A stretch of DNA of 64,000 nt from Liopterus haemorrhoidalis (lineage: Eukaryota > Arthropoda > Insecta > Coleoptera > Dytiscidae). The stretch covers positions 54,593,381 through 54,657,380 of the forward strand of contig OZ020611.1 in NCBI GenBank assembly GCA_963971575.1, written 5' to 3'. Under the pieces are notes generated by a model. It searched no databases. It saw only the letters and a program-made list of their open reading frames with translations, and was not told the DNA's origin. Below, piece after piece: positions 44,050-55,767 of the stretch. A program made the position numbers and the translations under genes. The stretch's first letter is position 1. Each line of letters begins with the position of its first letter.

Positions 44050-45106
44050 GAAATCATGAATTACTCTTGTCTTAAATGTAAATTAGACAAGGTTGAATAA
44101 GATGATGGAGAAACAACTTTTGCTTGTGATGGGTGTAAAAACAAGATTTTTGAGAAATGTGCTGGAGATGTATTTTCAACATCGGAAAGGAGAGTGTTAC
44201 AAGTTAAAGGAGTTAAGAAGCAACGAGCGTTAATGTTTTTCTGTGATAATTGTCTGCAAATATTGAGGAATTACTATTTTAAAATAATGATAGAGGAGGG
44301 TATAAAAAGCGCACTCAATATTATTATTTTAGCAGAATTAGAACAAAAGATAGTGGCGTTGAAGGAAGATATAATTAAAATGAATCAACAAATTTATAGT
44401 AAAGATGAGTTAGCAAAAGAGATTAAAGTAAAAAATATAAACGCAGCTGAATTAGAAATAGGGATTACAAATTTAACAAGTGTCTCAAATGGGGCAGTAG
44501 TAATTACTTGTGACAGTAAGATGGATAGAGATATATTAAAAGAAGGGGCTCAAAATAAGCTAGGCTCTAAGTTCATCATACATACACTGAATAAAATGAA
44601 ACCTAAAATAAAAATTATTGGAATAGAAAAAAATATGGCAGAAGGACAATTAAAAGAAATGATTCTCAGACAAAATAATTTCATTGTAAGAGAAGAAGCG
44701 ATTTTGGAAATTCTTGTTATTAAAAAGACGAAAACTAGATACATGGCAATACTGGAAGTAGATAATACAACGGTCAAAAATATTATGGAAATAGGAAGAC
44801 TGAAAGTAGGATGGAGTGTTATGCATAGTACATGAGCATATTGATATACTAAGGTGTTTTAATTGCTATGGTTATAATCATAAAGCAGTGAATTGTACTA
44901 ATAGTCCAGTTTGCAGTACCTGTGGAGAATCTGGTCATAAGTCAGATAATTGTAAGACTGAAAACTTAGTATGTGTTAACTGCAAGATAGCATGTACAAA
45001 ATTTGGACTAAATTTAAATATTGATCACTCGACGTTTTACGTTAACTGTCCTGCATACATAAGACAAGTGGAAAAAAGGCGAGAAAGAATACAATATATT
45101 CCATAG
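44050..45106 (+). pseudogene. jockey/CR1-like LINE ORF1, broken
   Basis: From the ATG at 44056 the frame encodes C-x2-C...C-x2-C...C...C-x2-C, a PHD/zinc-finger-like module (residues about 5-75) with a TAA at about 44098. A helical middle follows. After a frameshift near 44825 come three closely spaced C-C-H-C knuckles (C-F-N-C-Y-G-Y-N-H, C-S-T-C-G-E-S-G-H, C-V-N-C) at about 44850-45000. Such finger-plus-knuckle ORF1 proteins bind the LINE RNA. One stop and one frameshift make it non-functional. Confidence 0.8.
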
Positions 45107-45119
45107 CAATCAGGGAAGG

Positions 45120-47860
45120 AAGACGGAATAATTTACATGATGAATATACAAAGCATCATTGCACATTATGATGAGACTGTTCATTTCATTGAGGTATATA
45201 AGCCGTTAGTGTTATGTTTAACAGACACATTTAACTAAAGAAATAGAGGATTTTGAAGTTTCTATTAAGAGATATAATATTATTAGAGTTGATTCAGAAA
45301 GTCGGCATACCGGCGGAGTAATGTGTTACATAAAAAAAGGCATAAACTACCAAATAAGTAATAAAGTTGTGTTGCATAAAAATTATTGGTTCTTAATGTT
45401 GAAAATGCATTTTAATAACAGACCATTAATATTGTGTTGCATATATCGATCAACAGGTGGTTCTCAATTACAATTCTTGAAATTTTTTGAAGGCTGGTTT
45501 GAATAAAATATAGACAATATTAAAGGCGAAATGTGGATAGTTGGAGATTTTAATATTGACTGGAAATCGGAAGAGTTGTATGCAGTAAGATTAAGAAGAT
45601 GTGTTAGAGAGTACGGGATGAAGCAGATAGTAGACAATTATACTCATATTTTAGCAAGAAGTAAAACATTAATAGACTTAGTCATTACAAATGATTTAAC
45701 TTTCCGAACTAAAGTATTAAACGAAGTCTTTATATGTTATCACAAAGCAGTGGCTGTTTTCACCAAGTTAAAATCAAAAGACAATTTGAGGAATACAAGT
45801 GAGAGGTAAAATTAGTGATACTGCAGAATGTGCATACCTGTTGCAAAGTATAAAAATAAATTACAAAGAACAAGACATGAATACAAAATTTAATAACTTT
45901 AAAGAAAATGTGTTACAAGTTATAGAAAGAGTTATGCCTAAAAAGGAAATAATTTGTAGAACTAAAAGCTGGTTCAGTGCTGAAATCCTATTTGCTATCA
46001 AGAACAGAAATAATGCTTACAAAAGATTTGTATTCACTTATGAGCATCAAGATTGGACTGTGTATAAATCTAAAAGAAATATTGTAGTAAATACAATAAG
46101 AAATGGGAAACGGAAATATTTTGAGGACTTAATTGATAATAACAGAAACAACTCAGTCAGCATGTGGAAAACTTTAAAAAGTATTATTAAGAAAGATGGT
46201 TGTGAAGAATATAATAATATAATATTCGGAGATTCAGTTGTCAATGATCAATTAACTGTAGCAAACGCCTTTAATGAATATTTTATTAATATTATTATAG
46301 ACATTGAAGAAGATATTCCAATAGTAAACCAAATTTACGAAATAGAAGTATTTGAAAATAAATTAGAAGAATTTAAATTGTTAGATAAAACTAAATAAAG
46401 TCATATTATAGCCACTTTGGCAAATAAAAGTAGCCCAGATGACATCAACATAAAATTTTTAAAAGAATATTTTGATAATGTATGGGGGCTTCACTTTATA
46501 AATGTGTCATTGGAAGAAGGTAAAGTACCTGATGCATTGAAAACAGTAACAGTTATTCCCATCAGAAAAGTTTCTGGGACGAATAGAAGTGATGAATTCC
46601 GACCAATAAATATGTTGCCGGCAATTGAAAAAATTTTGGAAAAGGTGGTGTACGAACAATTGGTTGATTTTGTTATGAACATGGTTTATTAACTATTTAT
46701 CAATCTGGTTTTCGCAAAGGTTTCAATTGTGAAACGGCTTTGCAATACGTGTTGAATGACTGGAAAGAGGCTATAGAGAATAATTTGGCAGTTTGTGTTG
46801 TTTTTTTAGACTTAAAACGTGCTTTTGAAACTGTGAACCGCAGCCAGTTAATTGAGAAACTGTGGAAGTATGGAATACGCGGTAAGGTGTTAGAATGGTT
46901 CGTGGATTATTTAACTAACAGAAAGCAGAGAGTGAAATGTGCTCAAGTGTTTTCAGAAGAGAAAGACGTAAATATAGGAGTACCACAAGGCAGTATACTC
47001 GGTCCACTTCTATTTGTCTTATATTTAAATGATATATCACATATTTTTAAATTTTGTAAGTTTCATCTATTCGCAGATGATACAATCATTTATCACAGTG
47101 GTGATGATTTACAAAATGTGATTGGTCTAATTAACATAGAGTTAAATGCATTAAATCATTAGTTTTGTGGTTACAAATTAAAACTAAATGTAAAAAAGAT
47201 TAAAGCCATGGTAATAGCCATGTGCAATAGTAATTTATATAGTGTTTTTAGAGATAGTCAATTGAAAATAAAAATTAATGAAGAAGTCATAGATGTTGTA
47301 GATGAGATAAAATATTTAGGAATCATAGTTGACAGGAAGCTAAAATTTAAGGAGCATGTGGACTATATTTGTAAAAAGATAGCAAAAAAATTGTCTCTGT
47401 TGTATAGAATAGGAACTTCTTTATCTTTATATTCCCGAAAATTAGTTTTTAACACTATAATATTTCCACATTTTTATTATTGTTGCGACTGTTTTGTATT
47501 TAAGTAACGAGACTGACCTTAATAGATTATAAAAACTACAAAATCGAGCAATGCGAATTATACTGTATTGTAACAGACGTACTAAAATAGATGCTATGTT
47601 GACAACATTGAACTGGTTAAATATTAAAGATCTAATTGAATACCAAACTCTTGTTTTTTTACACAAAATTAAATTGGGCTTGATGCCATCATATTTTGAA
47701 AATATTTTAACTGAGTGCAATGTAATTCATAACCATAACACTTGTAATAAGAACAACTTTTATATTGAATGTAAAAAGAAAAATGTAGCATATAATTCGA
47801 TATTTATAAAAGGTATAATAAAATACAACGACTGGACAGTGATATTAAGCACAGTATGAA
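45120..47860 (+). pseudogene. jockey/CR1-like LINE ORF2 (endonuclease and RT), broken
   Basis: Multiple frames in order. 45135-45230 is the APE endonuclease start (M-N-I-Q-S-I; L-C-L-T-D-T). 45531-45809 has V-G-D-F-N-I-D-W (catalytic Asp) and D-L-V-I-T-N. 46417-46692 is the RT start (P-D-D-I-N...F-R-P-I-N-M-L-P). 46690-47160 has Q-S-G-F-R-K-G, F-L-D-L-K-R-A-F-E-T-V, G-V-P-Q-G-S-I-L-G-P-L-L-F and the catalytic F-A-D-D. 47208-47507 has I-K-Y-L-G-I-I-V-D. 47551-47859 is the C-terminal part. At least five stops or shifts separate the pieces. The 3' end is at about 47926, where a SINE begins. Frames are long, so decay is fairly recent. Confidence 0.85.
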
Positions 47861-47926
47861 TATTACACTATTTAAAAGAAAAAGAAAATTTATGTATATG
47901 TAGATTACTTTTTTTTCTCTCTATGT

Positions 47927-48235
47927 AAAATATTTAATGATATTATGTAGTTCAGTAAGCAGAACGCTTCGATGGTGTAATACTTAATATACTGATGTTC
48001 TAATTTGCAAACTCGATTTCAATCCGGCCTCGAGGCAATTTCATTTTTTCTGCAGTTTTTTTTTGCATTTTTATTTCGTTTAAATTATCTTTTTTAAATT
48101 CTAGTTATATTTGAGCATATATTGCATTTAATTTTTAAACGCGTAAATTTAATAACCAGTGGAAATTGAATACTCTTGGACTTACAACCAAGTAACTTAT
48201 ATATAATACCATGGATACAAGTAAAACCAGTGGCG
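47927..48235 (+). mobile_element. tRNA-derived SINE, copy 2 (truncated)
   Basis: The head near 47962-48040 has TGGTGTAATACTTAATA and GATTTCAATCCGG, matching the head at 51968-52035. The body has the T-rich run and AGTTATATTTGAGCATATAT block. Cut off before the CCAATGGAAGCC end block. Confidence 0.65.
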
Positions 48236-48384
48236 AAAGGAAACCTCCGCTAGACTTGCCCTCCTACAAAAAAAAAAAAAAATTAAATTTAAACATTTTT
48301 TTTTTTTAAATATTTAGATAAATCTATCAAATACATCAAAGTATGTTCTATACAAATTTTTGTCCAATGCTTGGTTTACTAGTT

Positions 48385-48880
48385 ACGAATTAATTATCAT
48401 AACCATGGAAACGTTACATATAAGTATGAAAAAATTGAGACTTACTGAATAATTTTACAAAAATTTATCGAAATTTTGCGTATTATCAAAAAACGTCTCA
48501 AATAAAAGTTATTAGTTATTGCATTTATAGTAACTTTTGTTCCATAAATTTTTTCGAAATATTTTTCTGTTGCTAAATATTCGCAAAAATCTTAAAACCG
48601 ACACGAGTAAACTCCCATTTCTAGTCAACCGATTTTCATAAAAAACAATAGGGTTCTTCCCATTTAATAGGAGAATTTTTTAGTACCAGAACGAATTCTC
48701 TAAGTTGAACCGTTTTTGAGTTATCGTGTATACACATAGACACATACGGACGGCATTTCGAAAATAGGTTTTTTGGATTCCCTGGACCATGAAACGTGGT
48801 CATCAGTCAAAATCTCGACATCGAAAATTTTCGCGATTACAATACTTGCCCCTTATATATTAAGGTCGGGCAAGTAAAAA
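48385..48880 (+). repeat. Repeat R3 copy (partial)
   Basis: ACCATGGAAACGTTACATAT to about 48650 matches 28325-28590. After that the sequence differs from the R3 copies. Confidence 0.6.
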
Positions 48881-48970
48881 GATTTGGCAAACAAAATTTA
48901 TCAGTATAATTCTAACGAACGTGGACAAAGAACGCGCTTGTCAAATTAAAGAATACTTGCCGTCATGCCG

Positions 48971-49796
48971 TCAATCGTCAAGGATGAAATTTGTAGTTAA
49001 TAATATTTCCAACTTTAAAAGCTTATTATTTGACATTGGCTTAATATTTTACAGTTCTTTTTTTTTTTGTTGGAAAGTTACACATCTCGCCTGTTTAAAG
49101 AAATCATTGTATGCTCTAAAAAATATTAAAAACTTTTTTTAAATTAATTTTGTTGAAAATGGAAAGTCGGAAATTCGCACTATTATGAAGTATGAGTTCT
49201 TACGTAGAACTACGGCATGGCAGACCGCGTGAAACTATAATAGTGTATTACTGCGCAGCAGACAATATCAAATTGGTTCGCCAAATTTCGTAGAGGTAAT
49301 TTAAAAACCAAACAAAAAAAAAAAAAAAACTCATCGATCAGCAGATATATACTGCAACCAACTGGACGAAATGATGCAAAAACTTAAAGAAAAACAGCCT
49401 AGATTGGTCAACAGATCAACTCTTATCTTATTGCATGATAACGCTAGACCACACACTGCACAAATGACTGTGGCAAAACTACAGGAATTGGAGTTGGAAC
49501 TTCTTCATCATCCTCCATACTCACCAGATCTAGCACCCACTGACAACCACTTCTTCCGCAATTTGGACGACTTTTTAATAGGAAAACAGTTTAATTCCGA
49601 CAATTCTGTAAAACTGGCCTTCCAGGAATTCTCTCGTCTGCCAGGGTTTTATACCACCGGCCTGAACAACCTGTCGCTTAAATGGCAGAAGTGAACACAC
49701 AATATGGGTGCATACTTTGATGAATAAAATAATTCCTTATATTTGTAACTACCAACTTTGCCTTTTTTTCTACAAATTTCATCCTTGACGACCTAA
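48971..49796 (+). mobile_element. Deleted mariner element, copy 1
   Basis: The right end, reverse complemented, reads TTAGGTCGTCAAGGATGAAA; the left end is a degenerate match near 48971. About 49155-49290 keeps the N-terminal transposase region with shifts. 49371-49694 encodes the C-terminus (L-L-H-D-N-A-R-P-H, then P-P-Y-S-P-D-L-A-P-T-D, spaced as in DD34D). The middle with the first Asp is deleted, as in copy 2. Confidence 0.8.
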
Positions 49797-51110
49797 TATT
49801 AAAGTTTTATAAAAAATTTTAAGTACCAATATCACTGACTACTTTGTCCGTTTTCAGTAGATGTAGCCTTTATTATATACAAACAATCTTGCAGCTGACA
49901 AAATATGAAATTCTTTTGTTAGTGTTCGAAATGTATCCCCGTTTTATTTTTTTGTATGTATAACATTTAAAAGCTTTTCCTATATCTAAATCTGGCCTGT
50001 TAGTGACAGTTCTTTTTCATTCAGAAGATCTGAAAGTATTTCAATTTCTTCCAGAGAATGAATATCATTAAAAGCGTGTTCTAAGAATAATTTAAGCAAT
50101 TTTATACATTTCTCCTTTAAAATTTAAATGAATAAATATATATTTGAATCCTTTTTAGAGATTAAGGATTATACCAAATTGCATTTGAGGTATATTAAAG
50201 ATAAATATAAATTTGTTATTTATAATTTTTTGAAAAGTTTATAAATAAAATTCATAATATTTTTCTTAAAACGAAAAAATGTTTACAAGAAATGTTATAA
50301 TTTGTTAGCCTCCCTATAAGTATGAGTACGTGTCAGTGGCGCAGCCAGGATTTTGTCTTGCTTGGATTTTAGCTGGCCGCATACGGCCCTCAACCTAATT
50401 TTTTGTGGCCCCTGAAGCATTAATGAAAATCACTTGAGCATATTTAGGGGAAAAATATATTTAAAAATATAAAATATACTCTTTTCATTTTCTGTTTATA
50501 AAAAAATTTCAAGAAATCCTTCGGGATATTTAAAGTTCCGTCACTGCTTATCATTTTATATGAAAAATAGTTTGACACCCCTGCTGTTGGATATTGATGC
50601 ATATATCATATAATAATTCCATTATTTGTTGATAAAAAAAGTGATTGTTAATCCATGTATCAAAAACTTTTACTTGAGTTTTTCTTCGATAAATACATAT
50701 TTGTTTATATTTTTCGCGGGATATCTTTTTGAATTCTCAATATTTCTCTTACTTATGTTCAGTTCTCTAAATCAGCCGCTTGGCCACAATTTCTACCGAA
50801 CGAACAGACTTATGTGACGGAATAAGGATTTCTTGATTATACCTTCGAAAATTTAAAAAATAATATGTAAATATGCGTTTTCTGTTAATTTCAACACTAA
50901 TCATAATAAAATATAGCTTATGTACTATTGTAAATGCATAAGTTATTTTGCTGTACGATTATGTTAAATTTGTTAAATTTTCATTTCATTGGACCATCAG
51001 AGGGCACATGTACACCCCTCCCCCACCCTGAATTATCCAATGTTGTTCAGTACAATTTATATCAGTCCTTTTTGTGTGCAAAACATCATAATCTCAAAAA
51101 TACCTAAGAA
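49797..51110 (+). repeat. Duplicated block D (first copy)
   Basis: Matches about 55770-57095 nearly end to end by eye, including the hAT-like CAGTGGCGCAGCCAGGATTT (50334) and the GGACCATCAGAGG segment (50992). Together with the mariner before it, more than 2 kb is shared, so this is a segmental duplication or a larger composite repeat. Non-coding; the frame at 50626-50817 has no family motif. Confidence 0.7.
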
Positions 51111-51367
51111 AATATAGATATTCCTGTTGTACTATTCCGGTTCACACCAATGTACATTACTTAGAATTTTTTCAGATTTTTAGTTTAAACCATCTGGGCT
51201 ACAGGGTGTGGGACAAAAATTTTTTTGCGCAATTTTGGTAAAAATCGCTTCAAAATAATTTATTTTGCAAAAATAAAATTTTGATCGTTAATCCACGTAC
51301 TAAGGGCTTTCATTTGATACCCTACACAGAATTTTTAAAAAAATATTTTTTTTTTCTGTGAGCACAT

Positions 51368-51690
51368 GCAGTCCTGTGCAAAACATTTGCAACTGAACCT
51401 ATATGTTTGAATATTGCTGATTTTTTTAAATTAAATTCAATAAGAAATTTTGTTTATTATTATTTTTATTATTAATAATTATTCGCAAATAAAATATATA
51501 GATAATAATAGATATAAGCTATTTTTTATATAAAAACAATAGAAAAATATAAAATTATTAATAATTAGCATGTGCAAAACGTTTGTAACCTTCATACATT
51601 TCATATTAAATAATTAATATTTTATAGGGAAACCTTTTTGTTTAATGACTAAGGCACATCGGCGCGGCATTGATTGAATAGTAGTAAGTA
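51368..51690 (-). pseudogene. Tc1 3' end fragment, minus strand
   Basis: The left edge CAGTCCTGTGCAAAACATTT is the Tc1 terminal repeat. 51600-51685 encodes (minus) the tail M-P-R-R-C-A-L-V-I-K. It carries the uninterrupted site TTCAAACATATAGGTTCAGT in inverse (about 51390-51410), which is the empty form of the errantivirus target at 36021/43721. It is flanked on both sides by inverted R1 modules (51120-51360, 51695-51920). Confidence 0.7.
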
Positions 51691-51929
51691 CGTAGTAAGT
51701 ACGTAGATTAACGACCAAAATTTTATTTTTACAAAATAAATTATTTTAACGTGATTTTTGCCAAAATTGTGCAAAAAAATTAGCCCTGTAGCCCAGATGG
51801 TTTAAACTAAAAATGCGAAAAAATTCTAAGTAATGTACATTTGTGTGAACCGAAATAGTACAACAGGAATTTTTGATCAGATTATGTTTTCGGAAAATAA
51901 CGCATTTTTTGTGTTTTTTGCTTGACCAT

Positions 51930-52420
51930 GTAAAATATTTAATGATATTATGTAGTTCAGTAAACAGAACGCTTCGATGGTGTAATGCTTAGTATACTGG
52001 CGTTCTAATTTGCAAACTCGATTTCAATCCGGCCTCGAGGCAATTTCATTTTTTCTGTTTTTTTTTTGCATTTTTATTTCGTTTAAAATTTTTTTTTTAT
52101 AGTTATATTTGAGCATATATTGCATTTAATTTTTAAACGCGTAAATTTAATAACCAGTGGAAATTTAATACTCTCGGACTTACAACCAAGTAACTTATAT
52201 ATAATACCATGGATACAAGTAAAAAAATGAAATATATAAAATATATTTTATGTCATGTGTTATAATGTCTGTATCATATAAGTGTCTAAATATATACTGC
52301 TATACTGCTATTTATATTCCTATAAATACACGAAATCAGAAGGGCGGAGCTTATAACTAAAACAACCAATGGAAGCCATAAGCGCAATTTTCAAAATCTT
52401 ATTGAACCTTGGCTATATAA
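51930..52420 (+). mobile_element. tRNA-derived SINE, copy 3
   Basis: The head at 51968-52035 has TGGTGTAATGCTTAGTATAC and GATTTCAATCCGG. The body ends with CCAATGGAAGCCATAAGCGC and a TGAACCTTGGCTATATA end, the same end as the minus copy at 31790. About 52180-52330 is extra relative to the minus copy. Confidence 0.7.
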
Positions 52421-52541
52421 AAAAAAATACTGCACATATTTAGAAACCTACATAAATTAAATTAATGCATTCGAATTACAATTAAGAAAAAAAAATTTCA
52501 ATATTTTTTGGTTAAACATAAATTTACAAAATAAAATAATA

Positions 52542-53260
52542 TCAGGTCGTCAAGGATGAAATTTGTAGTTAATAGAGAGATATTGCAAAGTGAAAAAAAG
52601 ATGACTTTATTAAAAGAAACCTCTAATAAAGTATCCTGTATTAAAATTTTTCATGATGTTTTAAAGAGTGTTATTGCAACGGTGCTCTTGCTTCATACTG
52701 TATTTTGACAAATATGCCAAATTGATAGATCGAAATCGTAATGAATATAGAAGTTAACTGCAACTCTTATATGAGTTAACTGCAACAGACTATTTTTTTC
52801 CCATACGGCATACTCGCATACGGCACAACCATTCGCAAAAGGGTTTCGTGACACAATTTCTCGGAGAAGAATAACATCGTCCTCGTATTTAAATCGTCAA
52901 CGTTTTTTATCTTTAGCTTGCATCATTACTCACAAGAAAAAAGAAAAGTCACCAATTTTTTGTTCGAATTTACTCCGTTGTTAATTTTGAGGTTACATTG
53001 ACAGAAGACCTGTCAAAATTAAGGTGCTTTAAATAAAAAATGCTTTGCCGTTATTTAAATTAAATATAGGTTGCCTGTATTTTAATAAAAGAAAGAAATT
53101 AAGGATATATCAACTGCGCAGGCGCACATGTCAAATAAAGGAAAACTTTATTAAAAGATCAGTAGAACAGAGGTTGCAATAATTCTCTATTAATATTGCC
53201 AACTTTAAAAGCTTATTATTTGACATTGGCTTAATATTTTACAGCTCTATTTTTTTTTTA
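52542..53260 (+). mobile_element. Mariner 5' end (copy 3) with nested MITE
   Basis: The left end TCAGGTCGTCAAGGATGAAA and its flank match those of copy 2 (54922). The mariner sequence stops at 52572 and resumes at 53190, interrupted by the MITE. After about 53260 the mariner is replaced by an inverted R1 end. Confidence 0.7.
52573..53189. mobile_element. 617-bp MITE in a mariner end
   Basis: Ends read TAGAGAGATATTGCAA on the left and TAGAGAATTATTGCAA (reverse complement) on the right, with TTAA on both sides (52569-52572, 53190-53193). It could alternatively be read as TA-flanked. Non-coding. TTAA would fit a piggyBac- or Kolobok-type mobiliser. Confidence 0.65.
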
Positions 53261-54052
53261 TATAGACATAAAATTTGTTTTGGCATCCCAAATAATTATT
53301 ATTCACTTACTAAAAATCTGCGAAACCCTGAAATGTGTGAAAATTCACACTTCACATCAATTTTTTCAATATTCAAACACTTATGCCAATTATTCTTTAA
53401 TTTGACTAGCGCGTTCTTTGTTCACGTTCGTTAGAATTATAGTGATACATTTTGTTTGCCAAATCTTTATTAAAAATGTAAATCCAAAATTCAAAATTTT
53501 TGTGCTACAGCAACTGCATGCTTGTGCTTTTAAATTTTCTATCCCTCCATTCACAATGTTTCGTACCACTTGTTTTGAAACCAATAAAATTAAATAAAGA
53601 TTAACATCTAAAATATATCAAAAATTGGCAGATACCTTAAGTTGACATAAATCTTAAACTTATAATAGGTTTTTACTTCAAACGACGCAGACACTAATTT
53701 TATCACCTCCCATTTCTTAAATTTGTTACTTTTCCAAAATGTTTTCCAAGTATTATAAATTTTCTTTTTTAAATACAATGACACGTGTTTCCTCTTAACA
53801 TTTCTTATTAACATTAAAGTTACCAACATGAAACGTGAAATATCCCAAGCAAGCTCGATTCTCGTGAAAACTTAAGGAAAAGAAAGACCCATTTAGTTTC
53901 ACCTAACCGTTTGGAACAGCCTGTATCATTCATTTTATTAAGTTAAAATATCATAAAATTAATATTAAAGAATTTATTATTATTTTTTCTTTTTAGCGTC
54001 ATTGCAGTAATATATCTTTATTATATGTTAATAATATATAATATATGATATA
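53261..54052. other. Mosaic of R1 end and a MITE M1 relative
   Basis: 53300-53360 is an inverted R1 end (TGAAATGTGTGAAAATTCAC). 53390-53470 matches 48888-48970 inverted. About 53583-53933 ends in CCTAACCGTTTGGAACAGCC, a right end of the M1 type, but its left half differs from the full M1 copies. Two minus frames (53390-53584, 53608-53829) are open but I do not recognise them. Confidence 0.45.
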
Positions 54053-54452
54053 AAGTCTGTTCCAAACGGTTAGGCGGAACTAGATTTTGCCATCTAGTTA
54101 CTTTCATTGTTTAAATCGTGCTTTTCGGTCGTTTTGTTTAAGCTTTGTAAATCATACTTACAATTAAAAAATTTTGGTTAAGGTTAATATCATTTTAAAA
54201 TGTCATTTTCTTTATTTTTTGTGTAATTCTTAATACAAATTTCCCATTTATTTATTTTCTTGTCATTAAAATATGTAAGAAAAATAATTTAATTTTGACA
54301 TATGTCATTCGTTTCCATGGTTTCATTGTTGGAATTTTCAATTTAGACATTTCAACGTGAAAAATGAAATAACCCAAGCAAGGTCCCTTCTCGTGACAAC
54401 CCAAAAGAACGAAATTCCCATTTAGTTCCGCCTAACCGTTTGGAACAGACTG
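54053..54452. mobile_element. MITE M1, second full copy
   Basis: Ends AAGTCTGTTCCAAACGGTTA and CAGTCTGTTCCAAACGGTTA (reverse complement), flanked by TA (54051-54052, 54453-54454). Long similarity to 16866-17271. Confidence 0.8.
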
Positions 54453-54921
54453 TATTTTTAAGATTTGTTCTCGTTGAGTTAAATATTTCTCAAGAATTCT
54501 CGAGAAATTTTATATGATTGTAAAATCGTTATTTTATAAGTATCGATACTAATTTTTGTGTAAGGAAAACAAATTTATATTATAACTTAATATTTATTTA
54601 TGTCTAAATGGCCTAAAAATACCGAATGGCCTTTTTCGACTTGCAGCATAGCGCTTTCCCATGTTAAATTTTCCATTGAATATTCTATCTCTAATATGAG
54701 TTTTAGACAAAAACTTTATTAATAAAAATTGTTCGGTATTTTAGTCCCAACACGATATGCTTGATTTTGAATAAACAAGTCCTAATTTGTTTGAAAAAAT
54801 CACATAGTATTTTTTGTATTTATATCTGTTGCCTGTTATAACAGTTGCCATGCATAAATGAAAATCAAATGTCAAACAAAGTTTATTCAGGTTAAACATA
54901 AATTTATAAAATAAAATAATA

Positions 54922-55767
54922 TCAGGTCGTCAAGGATGAAATTTGTAGTTAATAATATTGCCAACTTTAAAAGCTTATTATTTGACATTGGTTTAATATT
55001 TTACAGTTCTATTTTTTTGTTTTTTTTTTGTTTTTGTTGGTAAGTTACAGATCTCGCCTGTTTAAAGAAATTATTGTATGCTCTAAAAAATATTAAAAAC
55101 TTTTTTTAAATTAATTTTGTTGAAAATGGAACAGTCGGAAATTCGCACTATTATGACGTATGAGTTCTTACGTGGTACGGCATGGCAGACCGCGCGAAAC
55201 TTTAATAGTGTATTTGGATCTAGTGTTACTGCGCAGCAGAAAATATCCAATTGGTTCGCCAAATTTCGTACAGGTAATTTAAAAAACAAACAAAAAAAAA
55301 AGCTCATCGATCACAGCAGATATATACTGCAACCAACTGGACGAAATGATGCAAAAATTTAAAGAAAAACAGCCTAGATTGGTCAACAGATCAACTCTTA
55401 TCTTATTGCATGATAACGCTAGACCACACACTGCACAAATGACTGTGGCAAAACTACAGGAATTGGAGTTGGAAATTCTTCATCATCCTCCATACTCACC
55501 AGATCTAGCACCCACTGACTACCACTTCTTCCGCAATTTGGACAACTTTTTAATAGGAATTCCGACAATGCTGTAAAACTGGCCTTCCAGGAATTCATTG
55601 ACTCTCGTCTGCCAGGGTTTTATACCACCGGCCTGAACAACCTGTCAATTAAATGGCAAAAGTGAATAGACAATATGGGTGCATACTTTGATGAATAAAA
55701 TAATTCTTTATATTTGTAAGTACCAACTTTGCCTTTTTTTCTACAAATTTCATCCTTGACGACCTAA
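54922..55767 (+). mobile_element. Deleted mariner element, copy 2
   Basis: Ends TCAGGTCGTCAAGGATGAAA and TTAGGTCGTCAAGGATGAAA (reverse complement), TA on both sides (54920-54921, 55768-55769). ATG at 55126 opens the N-terminal helix-turn-helix (E-I-R-T-I-M-T-Y-E-F-L, W-F-A-K-F-R-T-G). The frame is lost near 55360, and 55346-55576 encodes the D-N-A-R-P-H and D-L-A-P-T-D motifs. The region between, with the first catalytic Asp, is deleted at the same place as in copy 1, so both descend from one deleted parent or one duplication. Confidence 0.82.

Noticed and set aside
53390..53829. Two adjacent minus frames as one unknown gene
   Set aside because: They are separated by stops, lie in a mosaic of repeat ends, and part of the sequence recurs at 48888-48970.
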